Source: Methylobacterium sp. E-005 (GTDB lineage Bacteria > Pseudomonadota > Alphaproteobacteria > Rhizobiales > Beijerinckiaceae). Taken from it: a stretch of DNA of 64,000 nt. The stretch is from positions 248,001 through 312,000 of the forward strand of contig NZ_JAKSYG010000256.1 of the NCBI RefSeq assembly GCF_022829725.1. Reading direction: 5' to 3'. Below, piece after piece: positions 9,004 to 24,390 of this stretch. A model generated the notes under the pieces. The model saw nothing but the letters and a program-made list of their open reading frames with translations. It had not been told where the DNA came from and searched no databases. Position numbers and translations under genes: made by a program. How positions within the stretch are numbered: position 1 is the first letter of the stretch; every line of letters starts with the position of its first letter.

Positions 9004-9374
9004 GATTCGAGGCGTCCCTGCTCGGCCTTGTTGCTGTATTGGAGCGCGATCAGCATGCCCTTCAACGGCCGAACGAGCATCAAGCTGAGGCCGACCGACA
9101 GCGTCGTCGCCACGAGGGCATGGACCCAGATCGGCGGCTCGTAGGTGATCTCGAGCCAGAGGGCGAGGCCGACCACGATCAGGCCAACGATGGACATCAC
9201 GAAGAAGGCCGGGCCGTCAGCCGAATCAAAATGCGAATAGTCGAGGTTGCAGGCTTCGCAGGACGGGCGGAGGGCCAGGAAACCCTTGAACAGATGACCC
9301 TCGCCGCAGCGCGGGCAACGGCCTCGCAGACCTGTCGGGATCGGGGGCGGCGGCGAGAAGGTGCGTTGGTCCAC
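9000..9374 (-). CDS. DUF983 family membrane protein
   Basis: A small protein of 124 residues: TGLRGRCPRCGEG and a following CEACNLDY give two CxxC pairs, a zinc-ribbon-like N-terminus, followed by two hydrophobic segments (FFVMSIVGLIVVGLALWL and a second around HALVATTLSVGLSLML). DUF983 genes are typical companions of cytochrome c oxidase assembly genes in alphaproteobacteria; their molecular role is not defined. I place the start at GTG 9374, with GGAG seven bases upstream; the frame could begin as far as 9503, but that would run into the terminator downstream of ctaE. It overlaps the SURF1 gene. Confidence 0.88.
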   Translation of the reverse strand: MDQRTFSPPPPIPTGLRGRCPRCGEGHLFKGFLALRPSCEACNLDYSHFDSADGPAFFVMSIVGLIVVGLALWLEITYEPPIWVHALVATTLSVGLSLMLVRPLKGMLIALQYSNKAEQGRLES

Positions 9375-9463
9375 GGGTACACTCCAGACCGATCCAAGGC
9401 TGACGCGACCGCGCCGCCTCCGGCTCATCCCACTCGATATGGGGATTCGCAGATCCCGCACAC

Positions 9464-9489
9464 GAAAAAGGGCGGCCGGAGCCGCCCTT
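9464..9489 (-). terminator. intrinsic terminator after ctaE
   Basis: A perfect nine-base-pair hairpin (AAGGGCGGC and GCCGCCCTT with a four-base loop). On the minus strand it is followed by a run of Ts. It lies 33 bases beyond the ctaE stop and just before the DUF983-SURF1 pair, so it should end or attenuate the main oxidase transcript. Confidence 0.85.
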
Positions 9490-9521
9490 CGCAGGCCCGC
9501 CATGCAGAGGCGGGATGGATC

Positions 9522-10382
9522 TCAGTGGGCGCCGCCGTGAAAGACGCCCGAGCCCCACACGTAGATCGCGGCAAACAGGAACAGCCACACGACGTCGACG
9601 AAGTGCCAGTACCAGGCAGCGAACTCGAAGCCGAGATGCTGGCGCGGGGTGAATTGGCCCGCATAAGTCCGGAACAGGCACACGGCCAGGAAGATCGTGC
9701 CGATGATCACGTGGGCGCCGTGGAAGCCCGTCGCCATGAAGAAGGTCGACGAGTAGATGCTGCCCGAGAAGCCGAACTCGGCGTGGCTGTATTCGTAGGC
9801 CTGACAGGCGGTGAACAGAACGCCGAGGATGATGGTCAGCCACAGGCCGTATTTCAGGCCCTTGCGATCGCCTTCGAGCAACGCGTGGTGTGCCCAGGTG
9901 ACGGTGGTGCCCGAGGTCAACAGGATCAGGGTGTTGAGGAGCGGCAGATGCCAGGGGTCGAACGCCTCGATGCCCTTCGGCGGCCAGACGCCGCCGGTGA
10001 ACTCAACCCGGGAGATCTGGATCGGATCGGCCGTGTAGAGGGCGGCCTCGAAATAGGCCCAGAACCAAGCGACGAAGAACATCACCTCCGAGGCGATGAA
10101 CATCATCATGCCGTAGCGGTGGTGGAGCTGGACGACCCGGGTGTGGTCGCCGGAATTCGCCTCGTGCGCCACGTCTCTCCACCACGAGAACATCGTGTAG
10201 AGGACGCCGATCGCGCCGGCGCCGAAGATGTAGGGGCCCGGCGACAGGGTGCCGATCTGCAGGCTCTTCATCCAGAAGACGGCGCCGAACGCCATCAAGA
10301 AGCCCGAGAAGGCGCCGATCAGCGGCCACGGACTTGGGTTCAGGATGTGAAAGTCGTGATTCTTGGCGTGCGCCTCGGCCAT
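9522..10382 (-). CDS. ctaE: cytochrome c oxidase subunit III
   Basis: Subunit III of an aa3-type oxidase, 286 residues with seven predicted membrane helices. The start [20 protein letters not shown] at 10382 matches family N-termini; the frame continues 38 codons upstream without similarity. Visible signatures include [29 protein letters not shown] (lipid-binding Glu region), and near the C-terminus [11 protein letters not shown] and [12 protein letters not shown]. It follows ctaG in the operon with about 150 bases between them and ends at a strong terminator. Confidence 0.97.
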   Translation of the reverse strand: MAEAHAKNHDFHILNPSPWPLIGAFSGFLMAFGAVFWMKSLQIGTLSPGPYIFGAGAIGVLYTMFSWWRDVAHEANSGDHTRVVQLHHRYGMMMFIASEVMFFVAWFWAYFEAALYTADPIQISRVEFTGGVWPPKGIEAFDPWHLPLLNTLILLTSGTTVTWAHHALLEGDRKGLKYGLWLTIILGVLFTACQAYEYSHAEFGFSGSIYSSTFFMATGFHGAHVIIGTIFLAVCLFRTYAGQFTPRQHLGFEFAAWYWHFVDVVWLFLFAAIYVWGSGVFHGGAH

Positions 10383-10535
10383 CGTCCCGTCGCTCCTCAC
10401 CCGCCGCCCTGTGCCGTACCCGGCATCCGGCCTGACGCTGCTGGCTGTTTGCTCTTGGCCGGGCGTGGCACAGACCACGCCCAAGCTTGTCTGCACGTGT
10501 AGTCCGTGCGGGCCCGTATTGTCACGCGCCCGCGA

Positions 10536-11147
10536 TCAGAATTCCCGCTTCTGCCCGACGGTCGCCGTGTTGGCCGCGGCGGCCGTGACCGGTTCGCCGT
10601 TCTTGCTGGCGAAGTAGGTGTAGGACAGGGTCATCTCGGAGAGATGGGCCGTGTTCGAATCGTCGCGCACGGCCGGGTCGACATAGAACACCACCGGCAC
10701 GTCGAGGGTCTCGCCCGGCTGCAAGGTCTGCGCGTTGAAGCAGAAGCAGGCGATCTTCACGAAGTAGCCGCCCATCAGCCCGGGCTGGACGTTGAAGGTG
10801 GCGACTCCCGTCGAAGGCTTCGTCCCGGTGTTCTGAACCCGGAAGAAGACCGTCTTGGTCTCGCCCAGCTTGGCCTCGACGCTGTTGGTCTCGGGGGCGA
10901 ACTTCCAGGGCAGGCCGGGCGCGACGTTGGTGTCGAAATGGACCACCATGCTGTCGTTGGCGCGCGCCGCGGAGGCTGCGAGCGCCGGGCCCTGGCGCGG
11001 CGTGCCGTCGTAGCCGGTCGCCTTGCAGAAGGCGTCGTAGAGCGGGACCGACGCGAAGGCCAAGCCGACCATGCCGACCGCGAGACCCGCGCAGGCCAGG
11101 GCGGTGCGATTGGCGCCGCGGCCCGGACTCGGTTGGGGTGAGGCCAT
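10536..11147 (-). CDS. ctaG: cytochrome c oxidase assembly protein CtaG/Cox11
   Basis: A copper chaperone that delivers CuB to subunit I on the periplasmic side. It is 203 residues with one N-terminal membrane anchor (residues about 15-35, ending VPLYDAFCKATGY, the conserved Cox11 start of the soluble domain). The copper-binding motif is KIACFCFNAQTL, containing Cys-Phe-Cys-Phe. PVVFYVDP and LSYTYF near the end are also typical. Its start lies 11 bases after the stop of the 54-residue CoxF-like frame. Confidence 0.96.
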   Translation of the reverse strand: MASPQPSPGRGANRTALACAGLAVGMVGLAFASVPLYDAFCKATGYDGTPRQGPALAASAARANDSMVVHFDTNVAPGLPWKFAPETNSVEAKLGETKTVFFRVQNTGTKPSTGVATFNVQPGLMGGYFVKIACFCFNAQTLQPGETLDVPVVFYVDPAVRDDSNTAHLSEMTLSYTYFASKNGEPVTAAAANTATVGQKREF

Positions 11148-11158
11148 GGCGGGTCTCC

Positions 11159-11323
11159 CTAGAGCGGCCGGCTCAGGATCTGCGGCCCGAGCTTGACGAT
11201 CGTCAGCACGAAGAACAGCAGCACCCAGGCCCCGAGCGCCAGGGCGATCGCGATCGAACGCTTCCGGCGCCGGGCTTCCTGCTCGGGTGTGAGGGGACGA
11301 TATTGGATCTCGGGCTCCGGCAT
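11159..11323 (-). CDS. small CoxF-like membrane protein, 54 residues
   Basis: A short frame lying between ctaB and ctaG on the same strand. The product starts MPEPEIQYRPLTPEQEARRR, followed by one hydrophobic helix (about residues 23-43) and a short tail ending SRPL. A charged N-terminus plus a single membrane helix in exactly this position is typical of the CoxF small proteins of rhizobial oxidase operons. Spacing is tight on both sides (5 bases after ctaB, 11 before ctaG). Function is unproven, possibly assembly. Confidence 0.85.
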   Translation of the reverse strand: MPEPEIQYRPLTPEQEARRRKRSIAIALALGAWVLLFFVLTIVKLGPQILSRPL

Positions 11324-11328
11324 GGTGC

Positions 11329-12279
11329 TCAGCCCAGGACCGGCCGGAACAGGCCGAAGCTCTGCTCGGCCAACAGTGCGGAGAACAGTGCGGACAGATA
11401 GAGGATCGAGAAGCCGAACATGCCCATCGCCGCGCGCCGCTCCGCCTCGCCCTCGCGGTTGCGCAGGACGCGGATGCTGAACGCCACCATGCCGAGGCCG
11501 CCGACGACGCCGATCACCGCGTAGAGCAGGCCGCCGAAGCCCAGGGCCACGGGCGCCAGCCCGAGGGGGGCGAGGAGCAGGGAGTACCAGACGATCTGGC
11601 GGCGGGTGGAGGCGGGGCCGGCGACGTTCGGCATCATCGGGATGCCGGCGCGGGCGTAGTCGTCAGCCTTGATCAGGGCCAGCGCCCAGAAATGCGGCGG
11701 GGTCCAGATGAAGATGATCGCAAACAGGATCAGCGACTCGATCCCGACCGATCCGGTGACCACAGCCTGGCCGATCACCGGGGGCAGGGCACCGGCGGCA
11801 CCGCCGATGACGATGTTCTGCGCGGTCGCCCGCTTCAGCCACATCGAATAGACCACCGCGTAGAACACGATGGTGAAGGCAAGCAGCGCCGCGGCGAGGA
11901 CATTGGCGGCGAGGCCGAGCACCACCACGGAGGCCACCGAGAGGAACAGGCCGAAGCCGAGAGCTTCCTCAGAGGTGATCCGGCCCGAGGGGATCGGCCG
12001 GGTGGCGGTGCGGCTCATCACGGCGTCGATGTCGGCATCCCACCACATGTTGAGGCAGCCGGAGGCGCCCGCACCCACCGCGATGGCGAGCAGCGAGATC
12101 GCGCCGATCATCGGCTGCACGTGGCCCTGCGACACGACCATGCCGACAAGCGCTGTGAAGATCACGAGGACCATCACCCGCGGCTTGAGGAGCGCGAAAT
12201 AGTCCGGGACGTCGCCGCCGGCCGCCGAGAGGGCGGGGGCCGGACCTTCGCGTCCGATGCTGTTCGTCAGGCTCGTCAT
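11329..12279 (-). CDS. ctaB: protoheme IX farnesyltransferase (heme O synthase)
   Basis: A polytopic inner-membrane prenyltransferase of 316 residues that makes heme O from heme B, the first step to heme A of the oxidase. Diagnostic motifs are the Asp/Asn-rich [19 protein letters not shown] at about residues 75-93 with PIPSGRI following, and [18 protein letters not shown] for the second loop. Nine or so hydrophobic stretches are evident. It lies downstream of ctaD after a 216-base gap that contains a perfect hairpin. Confidence 0.97.
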   Translation of the reverse strand: MTSLTNSIGREGPAPALSAAGGDVPDYFALLKPRVMVLVIFTALVGMVVSQGHVQPMIGAISLLAIAVGAGASGCLNMWWDADIDAVMSRTATRPIPSGRITSEEALGFGLFLSVASVVVLGLAANVLAAALLAFTIVFYAVVYSMWLKRATAQNIVIGGAAGALPPVIGQAVVTGSVGIESLILFAIIFIWTPPHFWALALIKADDYARAGIPMMPNVAGPASTRRQIVWYSLLLAPLGLAPVALGFGGLLYAVIGVVGGLGMVAFSIRVLRNREGEAERRAAMGMFGFSILYLSALFSALLAEQSFGLFRPVLG

Positions 12280-12460
12280 CGCGTCTGCCGCTGCTGTGCC
12301 GGCGCCCGGCCACGCGCGTCACGGCCGAGTCGTGTTTCGAATTCGACGTGTTCCAAGTGCCGGCGTGAGCGGGGCCCGGGAATGCTCCCTTGGCCCGTGC
12401 GGATCGCCCTCGACGCTCGCCCTTGCCGGGAGGTCGGGTGAACCGGCCTCCGGGGAAGGG

Positions 12461-12484
12461 CGAGGGCCGCTGATGCGGCCCTCG
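12461..12484 (-). terminator. perfect hairpin between ctaD and ctaB
   Basis: CGAGGGCCGC and GCGGCCCTCG form a perfect ten-base-pair stem with a TGAT loop, 11 bases past the ctaD stop. No T-run follows on the minus strand, so it may be a processing or stabilising hairpin, or a weak attenuator, rather than a classical terminator. Confidence 0.5.
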
Positions 12485-12495
12485 CGGGGTGTCTA

Positions 12496-14163
<1,668 letters not shown>

Positions 14164-14174
14164 TCAGCCGGGGC

Positions 14175-15014
14175 TCAGCGGGCCTCGGCGAAGCTCGTGC
14201 CGTTGTCGATGCTGGCGTACTTGGTCTTCGCTTCCTTCAGCCAATCCGCATAGGCCTGCTCGCTGACCACGCGGACCACGATCGGCATGTAGGCGTGGCG
14301 CTGGCCACACAGCTCGGAGCACTGGCCGTGGAAGGTGCCTTCCTTGTCGGCCTTGAACCACATCTGGTTCAGGCGGCCGGGGACGGCGTCGATCTTGAAG
14401 CCGAAGGACGGCATCGCCCAGGAATGCAGCACATCCGCGGCGGTGACCTGGATCTTCACGATCTTGCCGACCGGGACGACCATCTCGTTGTCGGTCTGGA
14501 GCAGGCGCGGCTGCTTGTCCTCGTCGATGTTGGCGTCGAAGGTGAAGCCGCCACCAGCCTCGGTCTGCGGATACTCGTAGGACCAGTACCAGGCGTGGCC
14601 GATGACCTTGACGATCATGTCGGCCTTCGGGTCCGAAAGCTGTGTGCGCAGCAGGCGGAACGAGGGAATCGCCACGGCGACCAGGATCAGCACCGGCACG
14701 ATCGTCCAGGCAATCTCGATCGCGGTGTTGTGGGTGGTGCGCGAGGGCGTCGGGTTCCGCTTCTCGCCGAAGCGGAAAATGCACCACAGGATCAGGCCCA
14801 GCACGAAGACCGAGATGGCGAGCGACAGCCAATGCAGACCGATCTCGAAGCTCAGGATGTCCCGGGCGTTCTCGGTGACCGGGATCTGCCGGCTCATCTC
14901 CCATGGGATCGGCTGGCCCAAGCCGCCGGCCTGGGCTTGGACTGTCGGAAAGAGCAGGGCGCCGAACGTGGCGAGGCTCCAGAGTGATCGGTTGATCGTC
15001 CGCACCGTCCGCAT
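14175..15014 (-). CDS. ctaC: cytochrome c oxidase subunit II
   Basis: The CuA-bearing subunit that accepts electrons from cytochrome c, 279 residues from the ATG at 15014; the open frame upstream to 15113 has no family resemblance. A signal peptide ends near PTVQAQA; two membrane helices follow (LHWLSLAISVFVLGLILWCIF and AIEIAWTIVPVLILVAVAI), then the periplasmic cupredoxin domain with the CuA motif GQCSELCGQRHAYMP and the upstream HSWAMPSFG. It is the first gene of the oxidase operon, divergent from fdhD. Confidence 0.97.
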   Translation of the reverse strand: MRTVRTINRSLWSLATFGALLFPTVQAQAGGLGQPIPWEMSRQIPVTENARDILSFEIGLHWLSLAISVFVLGLILWCIFRFGEKRNPTPSRTTHNTAIEIAWTIVPVLILVAVAIPSFRLLRTQLSDPKADMIVKVIGHAWYWSYEYPQTEAGGGFTFDANIDEDKQPRLLQTDNEMVVPVGKIVKIQVTAADVLHSWAMPSFGFKIDAVPGRLNQMWFKADKEGTFHGQCSELCGQRHAYMPIVVRVVSEQAYADWLKEAKTKYASIDNGTSFAEAR

Positions 15015-15296
15015 CTGCCTCTCGTGGCTCCCCTGGCTGCTAGTCTCCCATCGGCCCTCACCATAACTTGGAGGTGAGATTGTGCCGACGTGACGGAGTA
15101 CCGGTTGTGTCACCCGGCATTATCCGACCGGGGCTTCAGACCACAAGGGCCGCAAAGGCGCAACCGCACAAGCGTCGCATCGCGCGGTTTCCGGGTATTT
15201 GTGAGCATCCAACTGCGGCCACGCGTAGGTCTGGCGCGGCACCTATGCGTCATGCCACGCGACCGATACGGAGAAGCCACACCATCGGAGCGCTGA

Positions 15297-16136
15297 ATGT
15301 CGAAGGACGCCGGGACTCAACCCATGGCTCTACCGCCCTGCTCGCTGACGGTCCCGATGCAGGTCGTAGCCTACACGAGTGACGCGGTGCGGCCTGGGGA
15401 AAGGGCGCTCGCGGTCGAGAGCCCGATCAACCTCGTCTATGGCTCTGTGCCGCATGCGGTGATGATGGCGACGCCGGCCGATCTGGAGGATTTCGCCTAC
15501 GGCTTCAGCCTTACCGAAGGCATCATCGAGGAGGCCGCGGAGATTCGCGAGACCCGGATCGAGGCCACCCCGGACGGCATCCGGTTGCACGTGGACCTGG
15601 CCCCGGGGCGGCTGCGCGAGCACCTCGCCCGCAAGCGCGCGATCAGCGGACGCACCGGATGTGGCGTCTGCGGCATCGAGGATCTGACGGAGCTGCCGCG
15701 GGCGGAGATGCGCGCGGTCCCGGATCTGCGGATCCCGCTGCCGGCGATCGCCCGAGCGCTCACCGGCCTCGACGCAGCTCAGCGCTTGGGGGTTGAGACC
15801 CGGGCGGTTCATGCCGCGGCCTGGGCGAGGCTCGACGGCGAACTCTCGGCCGTGCGGGAGGATGTCGGGCGCCACAACGCCCTCGACAAGCTGATCGGTG
15901 CCATGATGCGCACCGGGACCGCGTCTGATCAGGGCTTTCTGGTGATCACCAGTCGCTGCTCGTTCGAGATGGTCGAGAAGGCGGCGCGGCTCGGTGCGGC
16001 CGTGATCGTGGCGATCTCCGCTCCGACTTCCCTGGCGCTGGACCGTGCCCGGGCGCACGGGATCACGCTCTGCGCCATCGCGCGCGCCGATTCGGTGACG
16101 GTGTTCACAGGTCCGGAGCGGCTCGCAACGGCCTAG
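15297..16136 (+). CDS. fdhD: formate dehydrogenase accessory sulfurtransferase FdhD
   Basis: Transfers sulfur from a cysteine desulfurase to the molybdenum cofactor of formate dehydrogenase. It is 279 residues; the family Cys-x2-Cys loop is RTGCGVCGIEDL at about residues 120-131. Other FdhD blocks are ESPINLVYGSVPHAVMMATP, DLEDFAYGFSLTEGII, REDVGRHNALDKLIG and SRCSFEMVEKAARLG. No formate dehydrogenase subunit genes occur in the window, so it must serve enzymes encoded elsewhere. The stop is four bases from the convergent gene at 16141. Confidence 0.96.
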   Translation: MSKDAGTQPMALPPCSLTVPMQVVAYTSDAVRPGERALAVESPINLVYGSVPHAVMMATPADLEDFAYGFSLTEGIIEEAAEIRETRIEATPDGIRLHVDLAPGRLREHLARKRAISGRTGCGVCGIEDLTELPRAEMRAVPDLRIPLPAIARALTGLDAAQRLGVETRAVHAAAWARLDGELSAVREDVGRHNALDKLIGAMMRTGTASDQGFLVITSRCSFEMVEKAARLGAAVIVAISAPTSLALDRARAHGITLCAIARADSVTVFTGPERLATA

Positions 16137-16140
16137 GCCG

Positions 16141-17013
16141 CTATTGGGCCGCTGCCGGCTCCTTCTCGGACGGGCCGGGGACGATGGTCGCGCCGCCGAT
16201 CACCCGAACGGGCTTCCGCTCAGTCGGCGGGTCCTTCCAATCCTTGGCGGCCGGCTTCGCCGCATCCGCGACCGCTGGGGCGGCAGGCTTGGCCGTGTCG
16301 TCGGGCCGCGGGGCGGGATTGGTGGACGGTGCCGTCTCGATCGCCGCAGATTTGGTCTCTGGTGCGGAATCGGCCTTCTGTTCGGGCTTCGCCGCCTCGG
16401 CCGGGGCGATCTTCGGGGCCGGCGCCTCGGGAGAGGTCCGATGCGGTGCGCGCAGCTCGGGGTTCCGCATCGGCGCTGTGCGGGCAACCTTCCGCGGGGA
16501 GGCGGCCCGCCCGACGCTGTCGGGATTGACGCCGTCGAGATTGCCCTCAGGCCGTGCGGCCGTGCCGGCCGGCCGTCGATCGAGCCGCAAGGCTGGTGCG
16601 TCTGCTCCCGGGATAGGTCGCAGGACGCGTCGGGGGCCGGCATCCTCCTCCGTCCAGCCGAAACCCGGGGCGGGCCGCTCCAGGCGGGCATAGGTGTCGG
16701 GCGCGCCGAGACGCTGGCGACCGATGATTCCACCGGATGCGGGATCGACGAATAGTCGCATCGGCATGCCCGCCGGGCTCACCGCCTCGACCACGTAGAC
16801 ACGTCCGTTGAAGCGCGGACGGCTCAGGCCGGTGAAGCCCTGATCGGCGAGACGCCAGGCCACTACACGCGGGGGCACCACCTCTTCCTCGAAGGCGAAT
16901 TGCGCGCTGGCGCTCCGGCAAAGCCCCATAAGGGTACCGCCGGACAGCAGCGCAGCGCAGAGTGCCCGGGTCGTCGTGGTCCGGAGGCGCGCGGCTGTCC
17001 TGCTCGTGATCAT
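16141..17013 (-). CDS. secreted PepSY-like hypothetical protein with Pro/Ala-rich tail
   Basis: A 290-residue protein beginning MITSRTAARLRTTTTRALC at 17013; the frame stays open far upstream with no features. A signal peptide ends near SASAQFAFEE. Residues about 45-100 (VVAWRLADQGF, then FNGRVYVVEAVSPAG, then LFVDPASGGIIGRQRL) have the strand-turn pattern of PepSY-like domains. From about residue 130 onward the chain is low complexity, rich in Ala, Pro and Lys, and probably disordered. It may be periplasmic or envelope-attached. Function unknown. Confidence 0.72.
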   Translation of the reverse strand: MITSRTAARLRTTTTRALCAALLSGGTLMGLCRSASAQFAFEEEVVPPRVVAWRLADQGFTGLSRPRFNGRVYVVEAVSPAGMPMRLFVDPASGGIIGRQRLGAPDTYARLERPAPGFGWTEEDAGPRRVLRPIPGADAPALRLDRRPAGTAARPEGNLDGVNPDSVGRAASPRKVARTAPMRNPELRAPHRTSPEAPAPKIAPAEAAKPEQKADSAPETKSAAIETAPSTNPAPRPDDTAKPAAPAVADAAKPAAKDWKDPPTERKPVRVIGGATIVPGPSEKEPAAAQ

Positions 17014-17560
17014 CACTCTGGTGCGTTCCCGTTTTGGAGACCTGGCAGAGTATCCGGTCCCGGCATGGTCCGGGCCGGTAGAACCCGGACCTTGACCATG
17101 CCGGCAGGGTCGTTGCCCCGCATGCCGCTTGTGCTCGGCCCTCGGGGTAGACCGCCTGATTCGGGCGAGAATACGGACACTTTTTGCAACGGTTCGACCG
17201 GCGACCCGAGCGGCACAAAGGGTCAGGGCGGCGGTCACTTGCTGAAAGCATTTCAATCTGGCAATTTCGCGACTTAGGACAGCACAACTGTCCCATCGGC
17301 CGTGCACCGGCCGTCGCCGTCTCGCGCGCGGGCGAGGGTTCCGGCAGACGGATACGGGCGCGCCAGCACACCGCTCCCAAAGCGGTCCGGGTCCTCGACG
17401 AACGCCAGCTGAAGGACGTGTCCCCGCGGACCGGCCGGATGGCCTGCGACATGAGGTCGGAATGGCTGGCGCCGACGGCTCGCGGGCACGAAACATGCTC
17501 GCAAGTTCATGGGCGGGGCGCTCATGGACGGACGGTGTCGAGGGAAGGACGAATCGAAGC
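17014..17560. other. 547-base intergenic region upstream of gltB
   Basis: A divergent regulatory region between the PepSY-like gene and gltB, with no convincing gene. It contains locally AT-richer stretches (around 17170-17190 and 17230-17275, including TTGCTGAAAGCATTTCAA) that may hold the gltB promoter. I found no certain riboswitch or terminator. The gltB frame is open in its last 99 bases, but no start better than 17561 is supported. Confidence 0.5.
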
Positions 17561-22276
<4,716 letters not shown>

Positions 22277-22300
22277 GGGAGTCCGGACTTTCGGGCTTTC

Positions 22301-22591
22301 ATGCGCATCACGTACGATGCCGAGAAACGCGCTCGCACACTCCGCGAGCGCGGCCTTGATTTCGAGCGGTGTGCAGAGATCTTCGATGGGACGGAGGTGA
22401 CCGGCCAGGATACGCGGGGCGACTACGGTGAGACGCGTTGGATAACGGTTGGTTATCTCGATGACCGTCTTGTCGTGACGGTTTGGACGGAGCGGGACGG
22501 TGATCGGCGGATCATCAGCTTGAGGAAAGCCAATGAGCGAGAGCAAGCGCGCTTCGGCGCACGACTCAGGTCGGCCCAGCTCCCCCGATGA
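22301..22591 (+). CDS. brnT: BrnT family toxin
   Basis: A RelE-fold ribonuclease toxin of type II systems, 96 residues. BrnT features are visible: ITYDAEKRARTLRERGLDF at the N-terminus, the DTRGDYGETRWITVGYLDDR core, VVTVWTERDG and the IISLRKANERE motif near the end. It starts 25 bases after gltB and overlaps the downstream antitoxin frame by 59 bases, the usual BrnT-then-BrnA order. Placement inside the gltB-gltD unit is unusual. It has no obvious truncation and probably is functional. Confidence 0.92.
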   Translation: MRITYDAEKRARTLRERGLDFERCAEIFDGTEVTGQDTRGDYGETRWITVGYLDDRLVVTVWTERDGDRRIISLRKANEREQARFGARLRSAQLPR

Positions 22592-22823
22592 GATCGGCTG
22601 GGATCCGGACGACGCTCCCGAGCTGGACGAGCGCTGGTTCGCCGAGGCGGATGTCCGTTCCCGTGGCACGCTCATCCGTCGCGGGCGACGGGCGGGCGAA
22701 ACCGAAACTGTCGTCCTTCCGTCGGCGCTGGTCGAGTCGTTTCGCATCCAAGGCGCCGACTGGCAGATCCGGATCGAAGCGGCGCTCCGGGAATGGCTGG
22801 CAGAGCACCCGGAACGGGTGTGA
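22533..22823 (+). CDS. brnA: BrnA family antitoxin
   Basis: The partner antitoxin of BrnT, 96 residues. An acidic N-terminal half with EIGWDPDDAPELDERWFAEAD is the toxin-binding segment typical of BrnA. The C-terminal part, ending WQIRIEAALREWLAEHPERV, matches the ribbon-helix-helix DNA-binding end of the family. BrnA normally represses its own operon. The ATG at 22533 lies within brnT, so translation is likely coupled. The stop lies 82 bases before gltD. Confidence 0.9.
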   Translation: MSESKRASAHDSGRPSSPDEIGWDPDDAPELDERWFAEADVRSRGTLIRRGRRAGETETVVLPSALVESFRIQGADWQIRIEAALREWLAEHPERV

Positions 22824-22905
22824 GTGGTGTTGCGACGAGCGGATGTCCGGCTCGTCCTGGTGGTGACTGGTCCCGTCGCGACAGGGGCATGAAGAGACGA
22901 GCACG

Positions 22906-24339
22906 ATGGGCAAGATCACAGGCTTCCTCGAATTCGACCGGCAGGAGCAGAAGTATCAGCTCGCCGCCGACCGGGTCCGGCATTTCCGTGAGTTCACGCT
23001 GCCGCTCGACGAGCACGACCTGACCAAACAGGCGGCCCGCTGTATGGATTGCGGCATCCCGTTCTGCCATGGGCCGACCGGCTGCCCGGTCCACAACCAG
23101 ATCCCGGACTGGAACGACCTCGTGTTCCAGTCGGATTGGGAGGAGGCCTCGCGCAACCTCCACTCCACCAACAACTTCCCCGAGTTTACCGGCCGGATCT
23201 GCCCCGCACCCTGCGAGGAGGCCTGCACGCTGAACCTCGAGAACCAGCCGGTCGCCATCAAGACGATCGAGCAGGCGATCGCCGACCGCGCCTGGAACAT
23301 GGGCTGGGTCAAGCCCGAGCCGGCGCAGATGCGCACGGGCAAGCGCGTTGCGATCGTTGGGTCAGGCCCTGCCGGCATGGCGGCCGCCCAGCAGCTCGCC
23401 CGCGTCGGGCACGACGTCCACGTGTTTGAGCGCGAGCCCAAGGCCGGCGGCCTGCTGCGCTACGGCATCCCGGACTTCAAGATGGAGAAGCGCCATATCG
23501 ACCGGCGCGTCCGCCAGATGGAAGCCGAGGGCGTCGTCTTCCACTACAACCAGAACATCGGCGTCACGAAGCCGGTCGATGAACTGAAGGCTGAGTTCGA
23601 CGCCGTGATGTTCTGCGGCGGCGCCGAGGATCCGCGCAACCCGCAGCTCCCTGGCCAGGATCTGGAAGGCGTCCACTACGCGATGCCCTACCTCGTCCAA
23701 TCCAACCGGCGGGTGAACAACGAGCCGATGCGTGGAAACGGCGAGCAGCCGATTCTGGCTTCGGGCAAGAACGTGGTGGTGATCGGGGGCGGCGACACGG
23801 CCTCCGATTGCGTCGGCACCGCCTTCCGCCAGGGCGCCCTGTCGGTGACGCAGCTCGACATCCGCCCGCGGCCGCCGGAACGGGAGGACAAGCTCACCGT
23901 ATGGCCCTACTGGCCGACGAAGATGCGCACCTCCTCCAGCCAGGCCGAGGGCGCCGAGCGCGAGTTCCAGGCCGCCACCCTCCGCCTCGAAGGCAACAAG
24001 AAGGGTCAGCTCACGGGCGTCGTCTGCGCCCGGGTTGACGCCAAGCGTCAGCCGATCCCCGGCAGCGAGTTCGTGATGCCAGCCGACCTCGTCTTCATGG
24101 CAATCGGCTTCGCGGGTTCGGTGCAGAAGGGGTTGCTGGAGCAGTCCGGGATCGGCGTGAGCAAGCGCGGCAATGTCGAGGCGAACGAGGAGGATTACCG
24201 CACCTCAGACGCGAAGATCTGGGCGGCCGGCGACATGCGCCGGGGGCAGTCGCTGGTGGTCTGGGCGATCCGCGAGGGCCGCCAGGCCGCCCGCGCCATC
24301 GACGAGACGCTGATGGGCTCAAGCGTCCTGCCGCGATAG
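22906..24339 (+). CDS. gltD: glutamate synthase small subunit
   Basis: The flavoprotein subunit that passes NADPH electrons to GltB, 477 residues. N-terminal cysteines for the 4Fe-4S clusters occur in [20 protein letters not shown] and [15 protein letters not shown]. The FAD dinucleotide fold is [18 protein letters not shown] at about residues 147-164 and the NADPH fold is [15 protein letters not shown]. The closing FAD contact is [16 protein letters not shown]. It is separated from gltB only by brnT and brnA and should still be co-expressed with it, unless it has its own promoter within the brnA end. Confidence 0.97.
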   Translation: MGKITGFLEFDRQEQKYQLAADRVRHFREFTLPLDEHDLTKQAARCMDCGIPFCHGPTGCPVHNQIPDWNDLVFQSDWEEASRNLHSTNNFPEFTGRICPAPCEEACTLNLENQPVAIKTIEQAIADRAWNMGWVKPEPAQMRTGKRVAIVGSGPAGMAAAQQLARVGHDVHVFEREPKAGGLLRYGIPDFKMEKRHIDRRVRQMEAEGVVFHYNQNIGVTKPVDELKAEFDAVMFCGGAEDPRNPQLPGQDLEGVHYAMPYLVQSNRRVNNEPMRGNGEQPILASGKNVVVIGGGDTASDCVGTAFRQGALSVTQLDIRPRPPEREDKLTVWPYWPTKMRTSSSQAEGAEREFQAATLRLEGNKKGQLTGVVCARVDAKRQPIPGSEFVMPADLVFMAIGFAGSVQKGLLEQSGIGVSKRGNVEANEEDYRTSDAKIWAAGDMRRGQSLVVWAIREGRQAARAIDETLMGSSVLPR

Positions 24340-24364
24340 AACTCCGATACGACGAGCTCTCCGA

Positions 24365-24390
24365 GGCCCCCTGGCGTCAGCCGGGGGGCC
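24365..24390. terminator. hairpin at the gltD / DUF459 convergent junction
   Basis: GGCCCCCTGGC and GCCGGGGGGCC form an 11-pair stem with one G-T wobble and a GTCA loop. The loop holds the stop codon of the minus-strand DUF459 gene. There is no T-run on either strand, so termination by this hairpin is only plausible. Confidence 0.4.

Noticed and set aside
17172-17191. GGACACTTTTTGCA as a sigma-54 promoter for gltB
   Set aside because: The GG to GC spacing is nine bases instead of ten, and no enhancer-like sites are visible.
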